DNA of 64,000 nt from an uncultured Lachnospiraceae bacterium (GCA_910583615.1 CAJTXP010000010.1:1-64000); one strand, 5' to 3'; shown: positions 25,639 to 35,020, counted from the first letter of the stretch. The notes: generated by a model not told the origin, from the sequence alone. Numbers and translations: made by a program.

Positions 25639-25819
25639 GAGCCGGGTGCGCCCCGGTCCCTGGGAATCTGCAGCGCTGTGTGGATTGGAGCGGACAGCGG
25701 AGCTGTTTTGTCCGTCTCAGGCGGATAGCCGCCTGTTCGAATGAGACGGACAAAACAGCTTCGGTGTCCGATACACTCCATACGAGCGCAGATCCCGGGG
25801 ACCGGGGCGTGCCCGGCTC
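25639..25819. repeat. 181-nt near-palindromic hairpin element downstream of thrS
   Basis: The left arm (25639-25719) is the imperfect complement of the right arm (25742-25819). Both outer ends (GAGCCGGG / CCCGGCTC) and both inner ends (AGCTGTTTTGTCCGTCTCA and its complement) match without gaps; the middle is looser. The loop contains a second small hairpin (AGGCGG ATA GCCGCCT). It starts 19 bases beyond the thrS stop. Short open frames across it are shadows of the repeat. The rest of the 370-base gap to tRNA-Met (25468-25837) holds the tRNA promoter, a T-rich stretch and a GC-rich stretch at about 25612-25638. Confidence 0.8.
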
Positions 25820-25837
25820 CACCACATAAAGCAGTAG

Positions 25838-27799
25838 CTACTTCTGCTCCTGCACCTCGATCCTGCGGATCTCTTTTGTACGGATTTCCTTACAGACTGC
25901 ATCAATGAATTCCTGCAGTTCCTTCTGTCCCTCGTCCCCCAGGAAACGGCTTCTGACAGCTACTTTGCCCTCTGCTTCTTCTTTTTCACCGACGACCAGC
26001 ATATACGGAACCTTGGCAAGTCTCGCCTCACGGATCTTATATCCGATCTTTTCCGCCCTCATATCCACGGTGGACAGAATCCCGTTCGCCTTAAGTTCCT
26101 CCTGCACTTTCTCCGCATATCCCAGATATTTATCGGAGATCGGAAGCACACGTACCTGCTCCGGACACAGCCAGGTGGGGAACATGCCCGCATATTTCTC
26201 GATCAACCATGCCAGCGTCCTCTCATAACATCCGATGGAAGTTCTGTGAATGATATAGGGGCGGACCTTCTCACCATTCTGATCGATATAGTACATATCA
26301 AACTGCTCTGCAAGAAGCGCATCCCACTGGATCGTGATCATGGTATCTTCTTTTCCATATACATTTTTTGTATTGATGTCTACTTTGGGACCGTAAAATG
26401 CTGCTTCTCCCACATCTTCCACAAACGGAATCTCCAACTCCGTCAGAATCTCGCGGATATGCTGCTCCGTCTCATTCCAGACCTCCGGCTCTCCGATATA
26501 TTTTTCCCGATTATTGGGATCCCATTTGGAGAGATGATAGGTCACATCCTCTTCCACACCGAGCGTTGTCAGACATTTCTTCGCCAGCGCCATACAGCCC
26601 TTGAACTCCTCCACCATCTGATCCGGACGGACGATCAGGTGCCCCTCCGAAATCGTAAACTGGCGGACGCGGGTCAGTCCATGCATCTCGCCGGAATCCT
26701 CATTCCGGAACAGCGTGGAAGTCTCGCCGTAGCGCAGCGGCAGATCCCGATAGGATTTCTGGCTCGCTTTATAAACATAATACTGGAACGGACAGGTCAT
26801 GGGACGAAGCGCAAATACTTCTTTGTCCTTTTCTTCATCTCCAAGCACGAACATTCCTTCTTTATAGTGATCCCAGTGTCCGGATATCTTATACAGGTCG
26901 CTCTTTGCCATCAACGGAGTCTTCGTGCGGATATAACCCCAGTTATTGTCCTCCTCATCCTCGATCCATCTTTGCAGAGTCTGGATCATCTTTGCCCCCT
27001 TCGGCATCAGGAGCGGCAGTCCCTGGCCGATCACATCGACCGTCGTGAACAGTTCCATCTCACGTCCCAGCTTATTGTGATCGCGTTTTTTAATATCCTC
27101 CAGATGCTGAAGATACGCTTCCAGTTCTTCCTTCGTCGCAAACGCGCTTCCATAGATTCTCTGAAGCATTGCCTTATCCGAATCCCCTCTCCAGTAGGCG
27201 CCGGAAGAAGAGGTCAGCTTGAATGCCCTGATCCCCTTTGTACTCATCAGATGCGGTCCTGCACACAGATCCACAAAGTCTCCCTGGCGGTAGAAGGAAA
27301 TCTCTGCGTCCTCCGGAAGCTCCTGAATCAACTCCACCTTATACGGCTCATTCTTCTCCTCCATAAACCGGACCGCTTCCTCTCTTGGAAGCGTAAACTT
27401 TTCAAGCTTCGCGCCTTTTTTGATGATCTTCTTCATTTCCTTTTCGATCCTGTCCAGATCCTCTCTGGAAAAAGGCGCTGCATCAAAGTCATAATAGTAT
27501 CCGGTATCAATGGCCGGACCAATGGTCAGTTTTGCCTCCGGATACAGGTTCTTTACTGCTTCCGCCAGCACATGAGAACAGGTGTGCCGCACCACCCGAA
27601 GTCCCGCCTCGTCTCTTGCAGTCAGAATATTCAGACGGCAGTCCCTGTCAATAACCGTTCTCAGATCAACGACCTCTCCGTCCACTTCTCCTGCACAGGC
27701 CGCGCGCGCCAGACCTTCGCTGATCTCTCCGGCGATCTCAATCACCGTCCTGCTTTCTGCATATTCCTTTACAGACCCGTCTTTTAACATAATCTTCAT
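25838..27799 (-). CDS. thrS: Threonyl-tRNA synthetase
   Basis: A 653-residue class II synthetase. It has an N-terminal TGS domain, the editing domain with HTCSHVLAEAVK (HxxxH, about 72-76) and the later catalytic core with RPMTCPFQYYVYK, RYGETSTLFRNEDSGEMHGLTRVRQFTI (motif 2 region) and HRTSIGCYERTLAWLIE (motif 3). The C-terminal anticodon domain (VLPISDKYLGYAEKVQEEL...VDMRAEKIGYKIREA) is complete. Expression is controlled by the T-box leader upstream. A large hairpin lies just after the stop codon. Confidence 0.96.
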   Translation of the reverse strand: MKIMLKDGSVKEYAESRTVIEIAGEISEGLARAACAGEVDGEVVDLRTVIDRDCRLNILTARDEAGLRVVRHTCSHVLAEAVKNLYPEAKLTIGPAIDTGYYYDFDAAPFSREDLDRIEKEMKKIIKKGAKLEKFTLPREEAVRFMEEKNEPYKVELIQELPEDAEISFYRQGDFVDLCAGPHLMSTKGIRAFKLTSSSGAYWRGDSDKAMLQRIYGSAFATKEELEAYLQHLEDIKKRDHNKLGREMELFTTVDVIGQGLPLLMPKGAKMIQTLQRWIEDEEDNNWGYIRTKTPLMAKSDLYKISGHWDHYKEGMFVLGDEEKDKEVFALRPMTCPFQYYVYKASQKSYRDLPLRYGETSTLFRNEDSGEMHGLTRVRQFTISEGHLIVRPDQMVEEFKGCMALAKKCLTTLGVEEDVTYHLSKWDPNNREKYIGEPEVWNETEQHIREILTELEIPFVEDVGEAAFYGPKVDINTKNVYGKEDTMITIQWDALLAEQFDMYYIDQNGEKVRPYIIHRTSIGCYERTLAWLIEKYAGMFPTWLCPEQVRVLPISDKYLGYAEKVQEELKANGILSTVDMRAEKIGYKIREARLAKVPYMLVVGEKEEAEGKVAVRSRFLGDEGQKELQEFIDAVCKEIRTKEIRRIEVQEQK

Positions 27800-27857
27800 A
27801 TCATGTTCCTCCTTCCAGATAATCGAGCAGGGAATACTCTCCCCTGCCCGTATACAT

Positions 27858-28095
27858 ATAAAAACCCTGAACAGTTTAAAAACTGTTCAGGGACGATATA
27901 CAAAGCTACCGCGGTTCCACCCTCATTGCATGCACCACTCATTTGGACGATAACGGTGTCGGCCGGGCTGTATGAAAGCCACTCCAGGGCGGTCTTCAGA
28001 TATCTTCCTCATGGGAACCTTACACCGAAACGGTTCCTTCTCTGAATGATTCCGATATCCTACTCTTCCTGTCTCTGTATTATCCTGTTCAATTA
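27858..28095 (-). promoter_or_regulatory. T-box riboswitch leader of thrS
   Basis: On the minus strand the T-box core AGGGTGGAACCGCGGTAGCT (27923-27904) precedes a strong terminator: CCCTGAACAGTTTTT and its complement at 27892-27865, then a T-run. An ACC triplet at 27957-27955 may be the threonine specifier (tentative). It occupies the 327-base gap between the SEC-C gene and thrS. Confidence 0.9.
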
Positions 28096-28101
28096 GCAGT
28101 C

Positions 28102-28130
28102 ATTATATCATCGAATGGCCTTCCTGTCAA
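28102..28130 (-). promoter_or_regulatory. Promoter of the thrS T-box transcript
   Basis: On the minus strand TTGACA (28130-28125) and TATAAT (28107-28102) are 17 bases apart, a consensus promoter whose -35 box overlaps the stop codon of the SEC-C gene. Confidence 0.8.
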
Positions 28131-28639
28131 TGACTATGATTTTTTCCGCAGCACTGCTTATATTTTTTTCCGCTTCCGCACGGACAGGGATCATTTCTTC
28201 CGATCTTCGGCCCCTTTACCACGGTTCCGGACTTCTTCTGTTCCAGATACAGTTCCTTTCTGGTCGCCTCATCAAAAATGTTCTCCCACTGGGGCAGTCC
28301 GTATAACCAGTCTGCCTTCGCATCCACCATATTCTTATACAGTTTTTCTTTGTCAAACTTCAGACTGACCACCGTATCTTCTTCCATCTCTTCGATCGGA
28401 TTCGGATTCACAAGACTGTCATTGATTCCGTCCAGAAAACCGGTCATCTCCATGACACTCAGCTCATACTTCTGTGCCAGCTCCTTTACAGTGCCTTTTA
28501 CCTCGGTATCCGGATCTGAAAGAAGCTTTTCATACACTCCCTTTTCCAGATTGAAGTAATTTGCCCAGAACCGCTGAATCACTCCTTTGTCTCTGGACTC
28601 ATCGTATGCAATTTTATGCCATTCTTTTAATAACGCCAT
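28127..28639 (-). CDS. SEC-C zinc-binding motif protein
   Basis: A 170-residue cytoplasmic protein. The C terminus is the SEC-C motif ([19 protein letters not shown], about 147-165), which binds one zinc through Cys-X-Cys and Cys-Cys/His and in SecA contacts SecB or the ribosome. The N-terminal about 140 residues are helical and match the short clostridial SEC-C proteins. It has its own promoter, whose -35 box overlaps the end of the nucleotidyltransferase gene upstream. Confidence 0.85.
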   Translation of the reverse strand: MALLKEWHKIAYDESRDKGVIQRFWANYFNLEKGVYEKLLSDPDTEVKGTVKELAQKYELSVMEMTGFLDGINDSLVNPNPIEEMEEDTVVSLKFDKEKLYKNMVDAKADWLYGLPQWENIFDEATRKELYLEQKKSGTVVKGPKIGRNDPCPCGSGKKYKQCCGKNHSH

Positions 28640-28687
28640 TTTTCAACCATCCCTTTCCTGAATATCTGCAGTATAATCCACAGAAAT

Positions 28688-28716
28688 ACTATATACTATT
28701 TTTTCCCGTATTTCAA
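28688..28716 (-). promoter_or_regulatory. Promoter of the SEC-C gene
   Basis: On the minus strand TTGAAA (28716-28711) and TATAGT (28693-28688), 17 bases apart, about 50 bases upstream of the ATG at 28639. Confidence 0.6.
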
Positions 28717-29441
28717 TTTCTTTTTGCCTCATCCAGAAATTCCTGCAGTTCCTCCGGAGTCCCAAGCACATGAACCTTTTTTTCGTCCACCAGGCTGATC
28801 GTAACCGAAAGCCCCTTTTCTATCATATAATTATATAATGGAGCGATATATTTTTCATTTTTTTCCATATGGCTTCCGTCTGCATAATATTCCTCATACA
28901 GTCTTTGGTACAATTCTGCAGATGAAAAGTAATATGCCCCCAACGTACAGTTATCCGAGATGCGCACCTTCTCCCGTACCTCTGCCACTTTTCCCTCTGC
29001 ATCAAGCCTGGCGAAGCTCCAGTGGTCCCCTTCTGCATGAAAACAGGGAATATGCCCGTCTCCTGAAATATCCTCATACTTCAACTCGTAAGGTTCCACA
29101 TAAGTATCAATATTATAAATCATGACCGGTTCCTTTGGATTGCAGCGGGGAATCGCCAGCATACAGGTAGTTGCCTGACCGTCTGTCATATGGTCGATCT
29201 CCATCACTTCCGTCTGTTGTATTCCGTATTTTAAACACTGCTCCCGGATAAAATCCGCCGCCTGGTCTTCCCTGCGCACAACAAACACATACTTGGATAC
29301 CTGTTCGTTATACCCAAGCAGACTGTCCATGGACCACTCAAAAAGTGTCTTCCCTCTGGCTTCTATCCTGTATTTTGGCATCTTGTATCCTGCCCTGCGG
29401 AATCTGGTTCCCAGTCCCGCCATTGTGATAATGATATTCAT
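28713..29441 (-). CDS. Sugar/alcohol-phosphate nucleotidyltransferase
   Basis: A 242-residue GT-A-fold nucleotidyltransferase. The NTP-binding start is MNIIITMAGLGTRFRRAGYKMPKYRIEARGKTLFEWSMDSL. The metal-binding Asp is in MIYNIDTYVEP (about 127-137). It is of the type seen in capsule loci, such as the Campylobacter phosphate-modification genes. It would make an NDP- or CDP-linked donor. It is the last gene of a cassette with a HAD phosphatase and a kinase fusion. The activated compound is unknown. Confidence 0.78.
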   Translation of the reverse strand: MNIIITMAGLGTRFRRAGYKMPKYRIEARGKTLFEWSMDSLLGYNEQVSKYVFVVRREDQAADFIREQCLKYGIQQTEVMEIDHMTDGQATTCMLAIPRCNPKEPVMIYNIDTYVEPYELKYEDISGDGHIPCFHAEGDHWSFARLDAEGKVAEVREKVRISDNCTLGAYYFSSAELYQRLYEEYYADGSHMEKNEKYIAPLYNYMIEKGLSVTISLVDEKKVHVLGTPEELQEFLDEAKRN

Positions 29442-29459
29442 TTTTTCACCCCGTCTTGT

Positions 29460-29858
29460 TTATACAGAACTGTTTTTAGAATCTTTGCAGATCTGATCCA
29501 GTTCTTCCACCGTGTGATTCAGGAATTCATCCGGCCGTATGGTACGGTCATCCACATAAAACCCTTTGTGTCCCGGCCATGGTTTCCCATAAACGATCTC
29601 ATCATACGGAATATCCCATTTATCCAGCCATTCCAGCAGGATCTTTGCTGTATTTTTATTGATCAGACCAATATTTCCTCCATAAGAATTCATATTTCTG
29701 GAAGTAAAAAGAATGATCCGCGCCCCGTTTTCTTTATAGTAACGAAGTTTCTCCAGCACATTCTTATAAGGAACCAGATCTTCATATCTTTCTTCTTTCT
29801 TCTTGATCGGACAGATCGTCCCGTCAATATCAAATACAAATGAATACTCCTTATACAT
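29460..29858 (-). CDS. Small HAD-family phosphatase of a capsule cassette
   Basis: A protein of about 132 residues. The nucleophile motif FVFDIDGTICPIKK (Asp10, Asp12), motif II in ILFTSRNM and a late acidic motif (KGFYVDDRTIRPDEF) define a capless HAD phosphatase. I start at the ATG at 29858, seven bases after GGAGGG, which overlaps the end of the kinase fusion gene by eight bases. Such enzymes in capsule loci dephosphorylate an intermediate in making the decorating group. Confidence 0.8.
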   Translation of the reverse strand: MYKEYSFVFDIDGTICPIKKKEERYEDLVPYKNVLEKLRYYKENGARIILFTSRNMNSYGGNIGLINKNTAKILLEWLDKWDIPYDEIVYGKPWPGHKGFYVDDRTIRPDEFLNHTVEELDQICKDSKNSSV

Positions 29859-31506
29859 TTTCTTTCCCTCCTGTTTTCTCACAGATTTTCAGCACCCTGT
29901 CCAGAATCTCAAGCCCTGTCGCCAGCATGGCATACTGGTGATCTGCGCTTTCTCCATGCAGCGGTATCATGCTCAGAAAGAGCAGCGCCTCGATCAGCTC
30001 TATCTTTTCTCTGTCATTCCCGATTTCCTCCGAAAATACATCCACAAACAGTTCATACAGTTTATATTCCCGGTTCCTGTCCAGAATCTGAAAATCAATG
30101 ACTGCATTTTCCCGGTCTGTCTCAATACGAAACAGATCCTTTATGATAAAATCGTATTTTCCATCCACACTGTGAAAAAGCTTCGCCAGCTCATATCTCT
30201 GATCCCCATAGATATCGTATGCCCCGAATTTTCCTCTTGGATCAATGACCTTGATAAAAGAAAGATTGCTGTCCACCATGATGTTGGAAAAACACAGATC
30301 CCCATGAATAATATGAAATGCGTCCACATCGTACAGTCTTTTCGGAATCTCTTCTTCCAGCAGCTTTAAAATCCTGTTCAAAGACAGATAGCTTCTTCCG
30401 TTCACCTGTATGGATCTGTTAAAAAATGCAGCAAAATTTTCCTGGCACTTCAGTGTTTCCAGCCGTTTCAGCGTCTTATCCAGATACACCTCCCGAAGCG
30501 CCGCCTGTATATGGCCGTCCTGTACGGTGTATCGTTTAAAATCATTATAGATAAACCGGATCCGACGGAAAATATCCATCCACTGATGATAGGTCAGATC
30601 ACCGTATACAAACATTTCATGCACAGTATGGTAAGCATAATACTCCATCGCAACATACAGGTTCTCATAACTGAGAGAATACGAAAAAATCCTGGGCCTT
30701 ACATATTCGATATCTGCCGGCAGTTTCAGATACCAGAGGATCTCCCCGACAAACTTTTCTTTATCATCGCTGCATTTACGCAAAATTCCTCTGTCCTTGT
30801 CAATCGTAATATGATTGAACTCCCTGGCTTTTACTTCCAGAGCGGAATCATAGTATTTATCCACATGTCCAATATCAAACCAGTTTCTTGCATATACTGT
30901 CTTCATGGGGTGAAGACGGCTGTAAAGCATTAACGCACGGTAAAAACTGCTCATTCCACTGCGCTCGCTCTGCAAAGATCCTTTCAGACATTTTCTGAAG
31001 TCCGCCTCGTCCGATAACCGGAATACCCCGACAAAAAGCTTCTGAATGCTTTTTTTATCCAGACCGGTCTGTTTATCGCGTATAGATACAATCACACCGT
31101 CTTCGCAGTCAAAATAAGTCCACAGGTCCGACGGATGATCCTCAGAATAAAAAAAAGCGTCTTCCGCCCCCTCCGGGAAGGCATCCATCACGATGGTATC
31201 CGCAAAATTGATGATGACCGGCGTATGACTGTCTTCCAGTCCCGCATAAATCGTATCCCCCAGGTCACCCAGCCGTGTCAGTCTGTTCAGACTGATTTTG
31301 GCCGACCGGTACGCGGAAAGTCTCTGTTCCACCTCATCCGCCATCTCACAGCAGATAATCCGGATGGATTTCGTATCCTCTTCATACTGTTCCAGCAGGT
31401 AATCAAGTACAATCCCCTGTCCCACCGGATAGATGATCGCCGGAAGCTTTCCAAGATTCTGGAGCTCTTCCGGTACGACCTTTGCACTGGGAATCACTAC
31501 CTTCAT
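29851..31506 (-). CDS. Fusion of a nucleotidyltransferase-like domain and a choline-kinase-like phosphotransferase
   Basis: A 551-residue two-domain protein. Residues 1-220 have the fold pattern of a nucleotidyltransferase (PVIINFADTIV with Asp103, then WFDIGHVDKYYDSAL). The N-terminal glycine-rich loop is degraded to PSAKVVPEELQNLGKLPAII. Residues of about 240-520 are a kinase of the aminoglycoside/choline type, with the catalytic loop FHIIHGDLCFSNIMVD (His401, Asp403, Asn408) and the metal-binding IDPRG (Asp422). Together they suggest phosphorylation of an alcohol or amino-alcohol linked to nucleotide activation. It overlaps its neighbours by four and eight bases. Confidence 0.75.
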   Translation of the reverse strand: MKVVIPSAKVVPEELQNLGKLPAIIYPVGQGIVLDYLLEQYEEDTKSIRIICCEMADEVEQRLSAYRSAKISLNRLTRLGDLGDTIYAGLEDSHTPVIINFADTIVMDAFPEGAEDAFFYSEDHPSDLWTYFDCEDGVIVSIRDKQTGLDKKSIQKLFVGVFRLSDEADFRKCLKGSLQSERSGMSSFYRALMLYSRLHPMKTVYARNWFDIGHVDKYYDSALEVKAREFNHITIDKDRGILRKCSDDKEKFVGEILWYLKLPADIEYVRPRIFSYSLSYENLYVAMEYYAYHTVHEMFVYGDLTYHQWMDIFRRIRFIYNDFKRYTVQDGHIQAALREVYLDKTLKRLETLKCQENFAAFFNRSIQVNGRSYLSLNRILKLLEEEIPKRLYDVDAFHIIHGDLCFSNIMVDSNLSFIKVIDPRGKFGAYDIYGDQRYELAKLFHSVDGKYDFIIKDLFRIETDRENAVIDFQILDRNREYKLYELFVDVFSEEIGNDREKIELIEALLFLSMIPLHGESADHQYAMLATGLEILDRVLKICEKTGGKENV

Positions 31507-32405
31507 CCTTTTACCCCGCTTCTTCTTTCTGCACCCGGTTGATCCAGTATCCGAATCAGTTCTTCTGAATACCCGCTCTGAAATTTCTTCGCATAAAGGC
31601 AGTTTCCGCTTTTCAGCTCCTCCAGGTCTTCCTGATCCAGTATCTTCGCGCCCTTGTCATCCGGCAGCCACATGATCCGGAAAATATCTTCCCGGCTCTC
31701 GATGGAATCCCGGAACCTGGACTGAAACAGCACCGTTGCCACATAGAAATCATCCGGAGCGTGCATAAGCTGAAAATAGCGGTTAAATCCCCGGCTGTTT
31801 TTATAAAAATCCAGCAGATAAGAAGCGCACGCTCCTGACAGCGCCCATTTGGGCGCAATTCCGTAAAGCCGATATTCTTTTCCATGGTATACTACATAAT
31901 CTTTTTTCCCTTTTTTACCGGATTTTCTTAACATCTTTTCATACAGCTGAAAACATTTATGAAGAATCCTGTGATCTCTGGATGCATGATAATACAAATG
32001 TCCAAACCGTTCGCCGCTCACAACATCTGCATGAATATATTCCGTATCCGCATTGGAAAGAAAAAATGACTGAATCTCTTCATCCGTCCGAATCGGATAA
32101 TCAAGGCCTGTCAGCAGTACAAAGCGGTCATACGTATCCTGCTGAAATGCCTGTTCCATCATGGAGAAAGTCGCCTTAAGAATCGAATATCCCCCCCACA
32201 CGATCCGGTACCGTTCTTTTGAGAAAAAAATCTTTCCCTGCCCTCTCACATCAGAAAGCGCACGCTGAAAAGGCGCCGCATCCACGCTGGCGTTGATGTG
32301 TACAAAGACATCCGAGGTTCCGGCAAGGCGTGCTGCCAGACGTTTCAACTGTTCCGGATCCATGTATGCGATGACCAGATAGGCGATTTTTACATATTTC
32401 TTCAT
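31503..32405 (-). CDS. Core-2/I-branching-type glycosyltransferase (GT14)
   Basis: A 300-residue protein of the beta-1,6-N-acetylglucosaminyltransferase-like family: KIAYLVIAYMDPEQLKRL, VFVHINASVD, FVLLTGLDYPIRTDEEI and APKWALSGACASYLL are the conserved blocks. It transfers a sugar to a surface glycan or an accepting intermediate; the acceptor is unknown. I start at the ATG at 32405 because GGGAG lies nine bases upstream. It opens the decoration cassette with its own promoter. Confidence 0.82.
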   Translation of the reverse strand: MKKYVKIAYLVIAYMDPEQLKRLAARLAGTSDVFVHINASVDAAPFQRALSDVRGQGKIFFSKERYRIVWGGYSILKATFSMMEQAFQQDTYDRFVLLTGLDYPIRTDEEIQSFFLSNADTEYIHADVVSGERFGHLYYHASRDHRILHKCFQLYEKMLRKSGKKGKKDYVVYHGKEYRLYGIAPKWALSGACASYLLDFYKNSRGFNRYFQLMHAPDDFYVATVLFQSRFRDSIESREDIFRIMWLPDDKGAKILDQEDLEELKSGNCLYAKKFQSGYSEELIRILDQPGAERRSGVKG

Positions 32406-32456
32406 CAAGTATTTCTCCCTGTATTGATTCCTTCTCTTTCCAGCAGTTCTTCCTTA

Positions 32457-32485
32457 AATATATAACATTTTCTCTTATATTTCAA
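32457..32485 (-). promoter_or_regulatory. Promoter of the decoration cassette
   Basis: On the minus strand TTGAAA (32485-32480) and TATATT (32462-32457), 17 bases apart. It separates the GT14-kinase-HAD-nucleotidyltransferase genes from the EPS operon upstream. Confidence 0.55.
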
Positions 32486-32505
32486 TTTGTATTTATCTGT
32501 TTCTT

Positions 32506-33999
32506 CTATTCGTAATCGATTTCCGGATCATAAGCGCTCAGCCGGATGGATTTTTTGTTAAAATATTTTGCAATGCCTGCATTTTTAAAATTTTCCGGAT
32601 CATCGGTGATATCATCAAAAAATATCACTTCCGGTTTCACGCTTAAAGGTTCTACGACAATTTCTTCCAGATCCGGATCCTCATACAGCTCATAGCGCAT
32701 CTTGATCTCTGCATGATACTGTGCCGCACTCCCATTGAGCAGTTCCTTTGCTGCTTCCAGACTGGAGCTATAGGACCGGGGTTCTCCTGCACAAAGCCAT
32801 ACAAGCATAAGCAAAGTCAGAACCACTGCATATTTCTGTGACATTCCATCATAAATGCCGGCAATAAATTCGGTCTGCTCCTCTCTTAACTTGTTTGTAA
32901 TCAGCCATCCCAGAAAATAAGCATAGACCACGATGGATAAAATCACAAAATTCACATAGATCAGATTGCGAAGCCGCAACGGACCGCTTTCTCCCAGAAT
33001 ATAAAAGGGCGGACTCGACATGGCAGACAGAAAACAGAATCCTCCTGCCAGAACCAGCAGCGGATATGAAAACCGAAACGAATATTTCTCTGCTGTTTTC
33101 TTCATAAGTTTAACCAGAAACGGCGTAAGAAACAACAGCATCAGCGCAATCCCCAGATTCATCCAGTCCAGAATATACTGCCGCAGCGTCCATCGAAAAC
33201 ACTTGATGATCGTAGGAATGACTGCGCTGTAATCTCCGCCGCCTCTGACAGCCGTTCCAGGCGCCAGAAGCTCCAGAAGAAACCCCACAATGCTGACTGC
33301 CAGCGGAAGTACGATTCCCCGCTTCTTTTTGAGCACCACTGCGCATCCTGAGAAAAAGCAGCAGACCAGTACATCCATAAACGAGGTTACATTATTTCCG
33401 CCTCCTGCTATAAAGGCCAGAATACAGGAAGCCGCGAGAAGCCGGATGCTCCTTTTTCTATCCTCACAGAACAGATACAGGACAAGCACGCCGCACATCC
33501 ACAGGCTGACCGCATGATATCCCATATAGCACTGGGCTCCGTCAAACCAGTACAGCGCCTCTACTGAAGACGGCCAGTTCTGTGTCGCTGCAACAATCCC
33601 GGTCAGAGCACAGACGGCTCCAATCCATCGGGATTCCTTTCCTCCCAGACACGAAGCCACGCTCCGGAACAAAAAAAGCATTCCTCCTGTCAGAAGGCCA
33701 TAAATGATAAGCGCTGAAATCCAGTAACAGCCAAAATTGTCCGGCATAAGCGCTCCTGTGAAGGAATCCAGATAACTGGACGCCCATTTAAAATAGTAGT
33801 CGTATGCAAACTCAGCTGCACATTTTATAATTCCAAACACATGATATCCATGTTCCTGAATCCACAGATGTACACTGGATCCATACCCATAATCATCCGC
33901 ACTTGGATGACTGTAAAATGCAATTACAATTAACGGCACAGACAGCAGAATCACCGCCGCCTGTAAGATCTTCACCATCTTTTTCTCATTCGTTCCCAT
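32506..33999 (-). CDS. Multi-spanning membrane protein, DUF6056-like
   Basis: A protein of about 497 residues with 10-12 transmembrane helices. The first loop carries SHPSADDYGYGSSVHLW, an acidic pair placed like the GT-C catalytic Asp, and later helices include YWFDGAQCYMGYHAVSLWM. The C-terminal about 80 residues are soluble. I recall this pattern as DUF6056, a family common in Lachnospiraceae surface-glycan loci. A role as a lipid-sugar-dependent glycosyltransferase is inferred. The ATG at 33999 follows GAGAGG. Confidence 0.7.
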   Translation of the reverse strand: MGTNEKKMVKILQAAVILLSVPLIVIAFYSHPSADDYGYGSSVHLWIQEHGYHVFGIIKCAAEFAYDYYFKWASSYLDSFTGALMPDNFGCYWISALIIYGLLTGGMLFLFRSVASCLGGKESRWIGAVCALTGIVAATQNWPSSVEALYWFDGAQCYMGYHAVSLWMCGVLVLYLFCEDRKRSIRLLAASCILAFIAGGGNNVTSFMDVLVCCFFSGCAVVLKKKRGIVLPLAVSIVGFLLELLAPGTAVRGGGDYSAVIPTIIKCFRWTLRQYILDWMNLGIALMLLFLTPFLVKLMKKTAEKYSFRFSYPLLVLAGGFCFLSAMSSPPFYILGESGPLRLRNLIYVNFVILSIVVYAYFLGWLITNKLREEQTEFIAGIYDGMSQKYAVVLTLLMLVWLCAGEPRSYSSSLEAAKELLNGSAAQYHAEIKMRYELYEDPDLEEIVVEPLSVKPEVIFFDDITDDPENFKNAGIAKYFNKKSIRLSAYDPEIDYE

Positions 34000-34024
34000 C
34001 ACTTTAAACCTCTCTGAGTACAGA

Positions 34025-35020
34025 TCATTCTTTTCGGGCGATCCATCTTTTCATAAAACGGTACCATCCCCCTGCATCGAACGGCTCAAAAAATTCCGCC
34101 CGCTCATAATCCCCGACCATCTCTCTGGCATACAGACAGTCCGCCGCTGCAATCCAGGCCCCTGTGGATCTGGCCTCCAGAAGCGGAAGGCCTATCGTCT
34201 CGATATAAGACGGAAAGACCAGTACCGACGAAGCATACTGTTCAAAAAGCTCCTGTCTGGCCATGGGACCTCTGAACACAATCGGAAGCTTCCAGTTTTC
34301 AGCTTCCTCACGGAGCGCACGAATATCTCTGTTTTCATCACCTGTAACCGTCCAGACCACCTGATAGTTCTCATACCCTTTTTTCTTCAGCATTCTGCAT
34401 GCCCTCAGAAAGGTTTTATGATTCTTGTATGCGGAAGCATTGGACGGATAGAAAAATACCGGATTTGCCGCATCCATCTTCCATGGAGCCGTCTTTATCA
34501 TCTCCACGGGTGGAAATTTCACTTCCACCTTTTCCGGAGATATTCTGCACTGACGGACGATCTCCTGTTTCATCCAGTTGGTCTGTACCAGCACTTTTTC
34601 CGCGCGCCGGATCGACCGCTTCATCATGCGTCCAAGCACCTGCTGGGTGAACCAGGGGCGGAAGGCTTCCCGAAACCGAAAGCGGTGTTCCGAAAAAGGC
34701 AGCGCATTATGCTCATATACCACCTGCGGCACGCCTGCATGAGGCAGTTCAATATTCTGGAGAGACAATACCTGGTCGGCCTGATACTGTCTTACCAGGC
34801 GACGCGCCCGGATCTGGTCAAAATACAGCCGGTGAAGCGGGCTTTTTTTGATCCATGGGTAATTCAATACCCGGATATGCTTCGTCTCCGGAAGTTCAAA
34901 GACGCTCAGCACGAACACATATTCATTTTCCCTGTCCTGACAGAATTCTTCATAAAAGCTTTTCAGGACCGTCGCCGCCCCGCCGCTGTCCGCCGCCACG
35001 TCATAAACCAGAATCCTCAT
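34025..35020 (-). CDS. Glycosyltransferase, GT4-type (GT-B fold)
   Basis: A 331-residue cytoplasmic glycosyltransferase. The acceptor half starts MRILVYDVAADSGGAATVL. The donor half has KVEVKFPPVEM...NPVFFYPSNASAYKNHKTFLRACRML and the nucleotide-sugar motif VFPSYIETIGLPLLEARSTGAWIAAAD with the conserved Glu. It overlaps the bi-domain oxidoreductase gene by four bases (ATGA). Donor and acceptor unknown. Confidence 0.86.
   Translation of the reverse strand: MRILVYDVAADSGGAATVLKSFYEEFCQDRENEYVFVLSVFELPETKHIRVLNYPWIKKSPLHRLYFDQIRARRLVRQYQADQVLSLQNIELPHAGVPQVVYEHNALPFSEHRFRFREAFRPWFTQQVLGRMMKRSIRRAEKVLVQTNWMKQEIVRQCRISPEKVEVKFPPVEMIKTAPWKMDAANPVFFYPSNASAYKNHKTFLRACRMLKKKGYENYQVVWTVTGDENRDIRALREEAENWKLPIVFRGPMARQELFEQYASSVLVFPSYIETIGLPLLEARSTGAWIAAADCLYAREMVGDYERAEFFEPFDAGGWYRFMKRWIARKE

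Noticed and set aside
25604..25905. Overlapping short open frames (60-75 residues) on the minus strand after thrS
   Set aside because: They lie across the palindromic element and its GC-rich flank, have no ribosome binding site, and their sequence follows from the repeat.
28127..28639. SEC-C protein as a SecA fragment
   Set aside because: The rest of the protein has none of the SecA ATPase motifs; it matches stand-alone SEC-C proteins.
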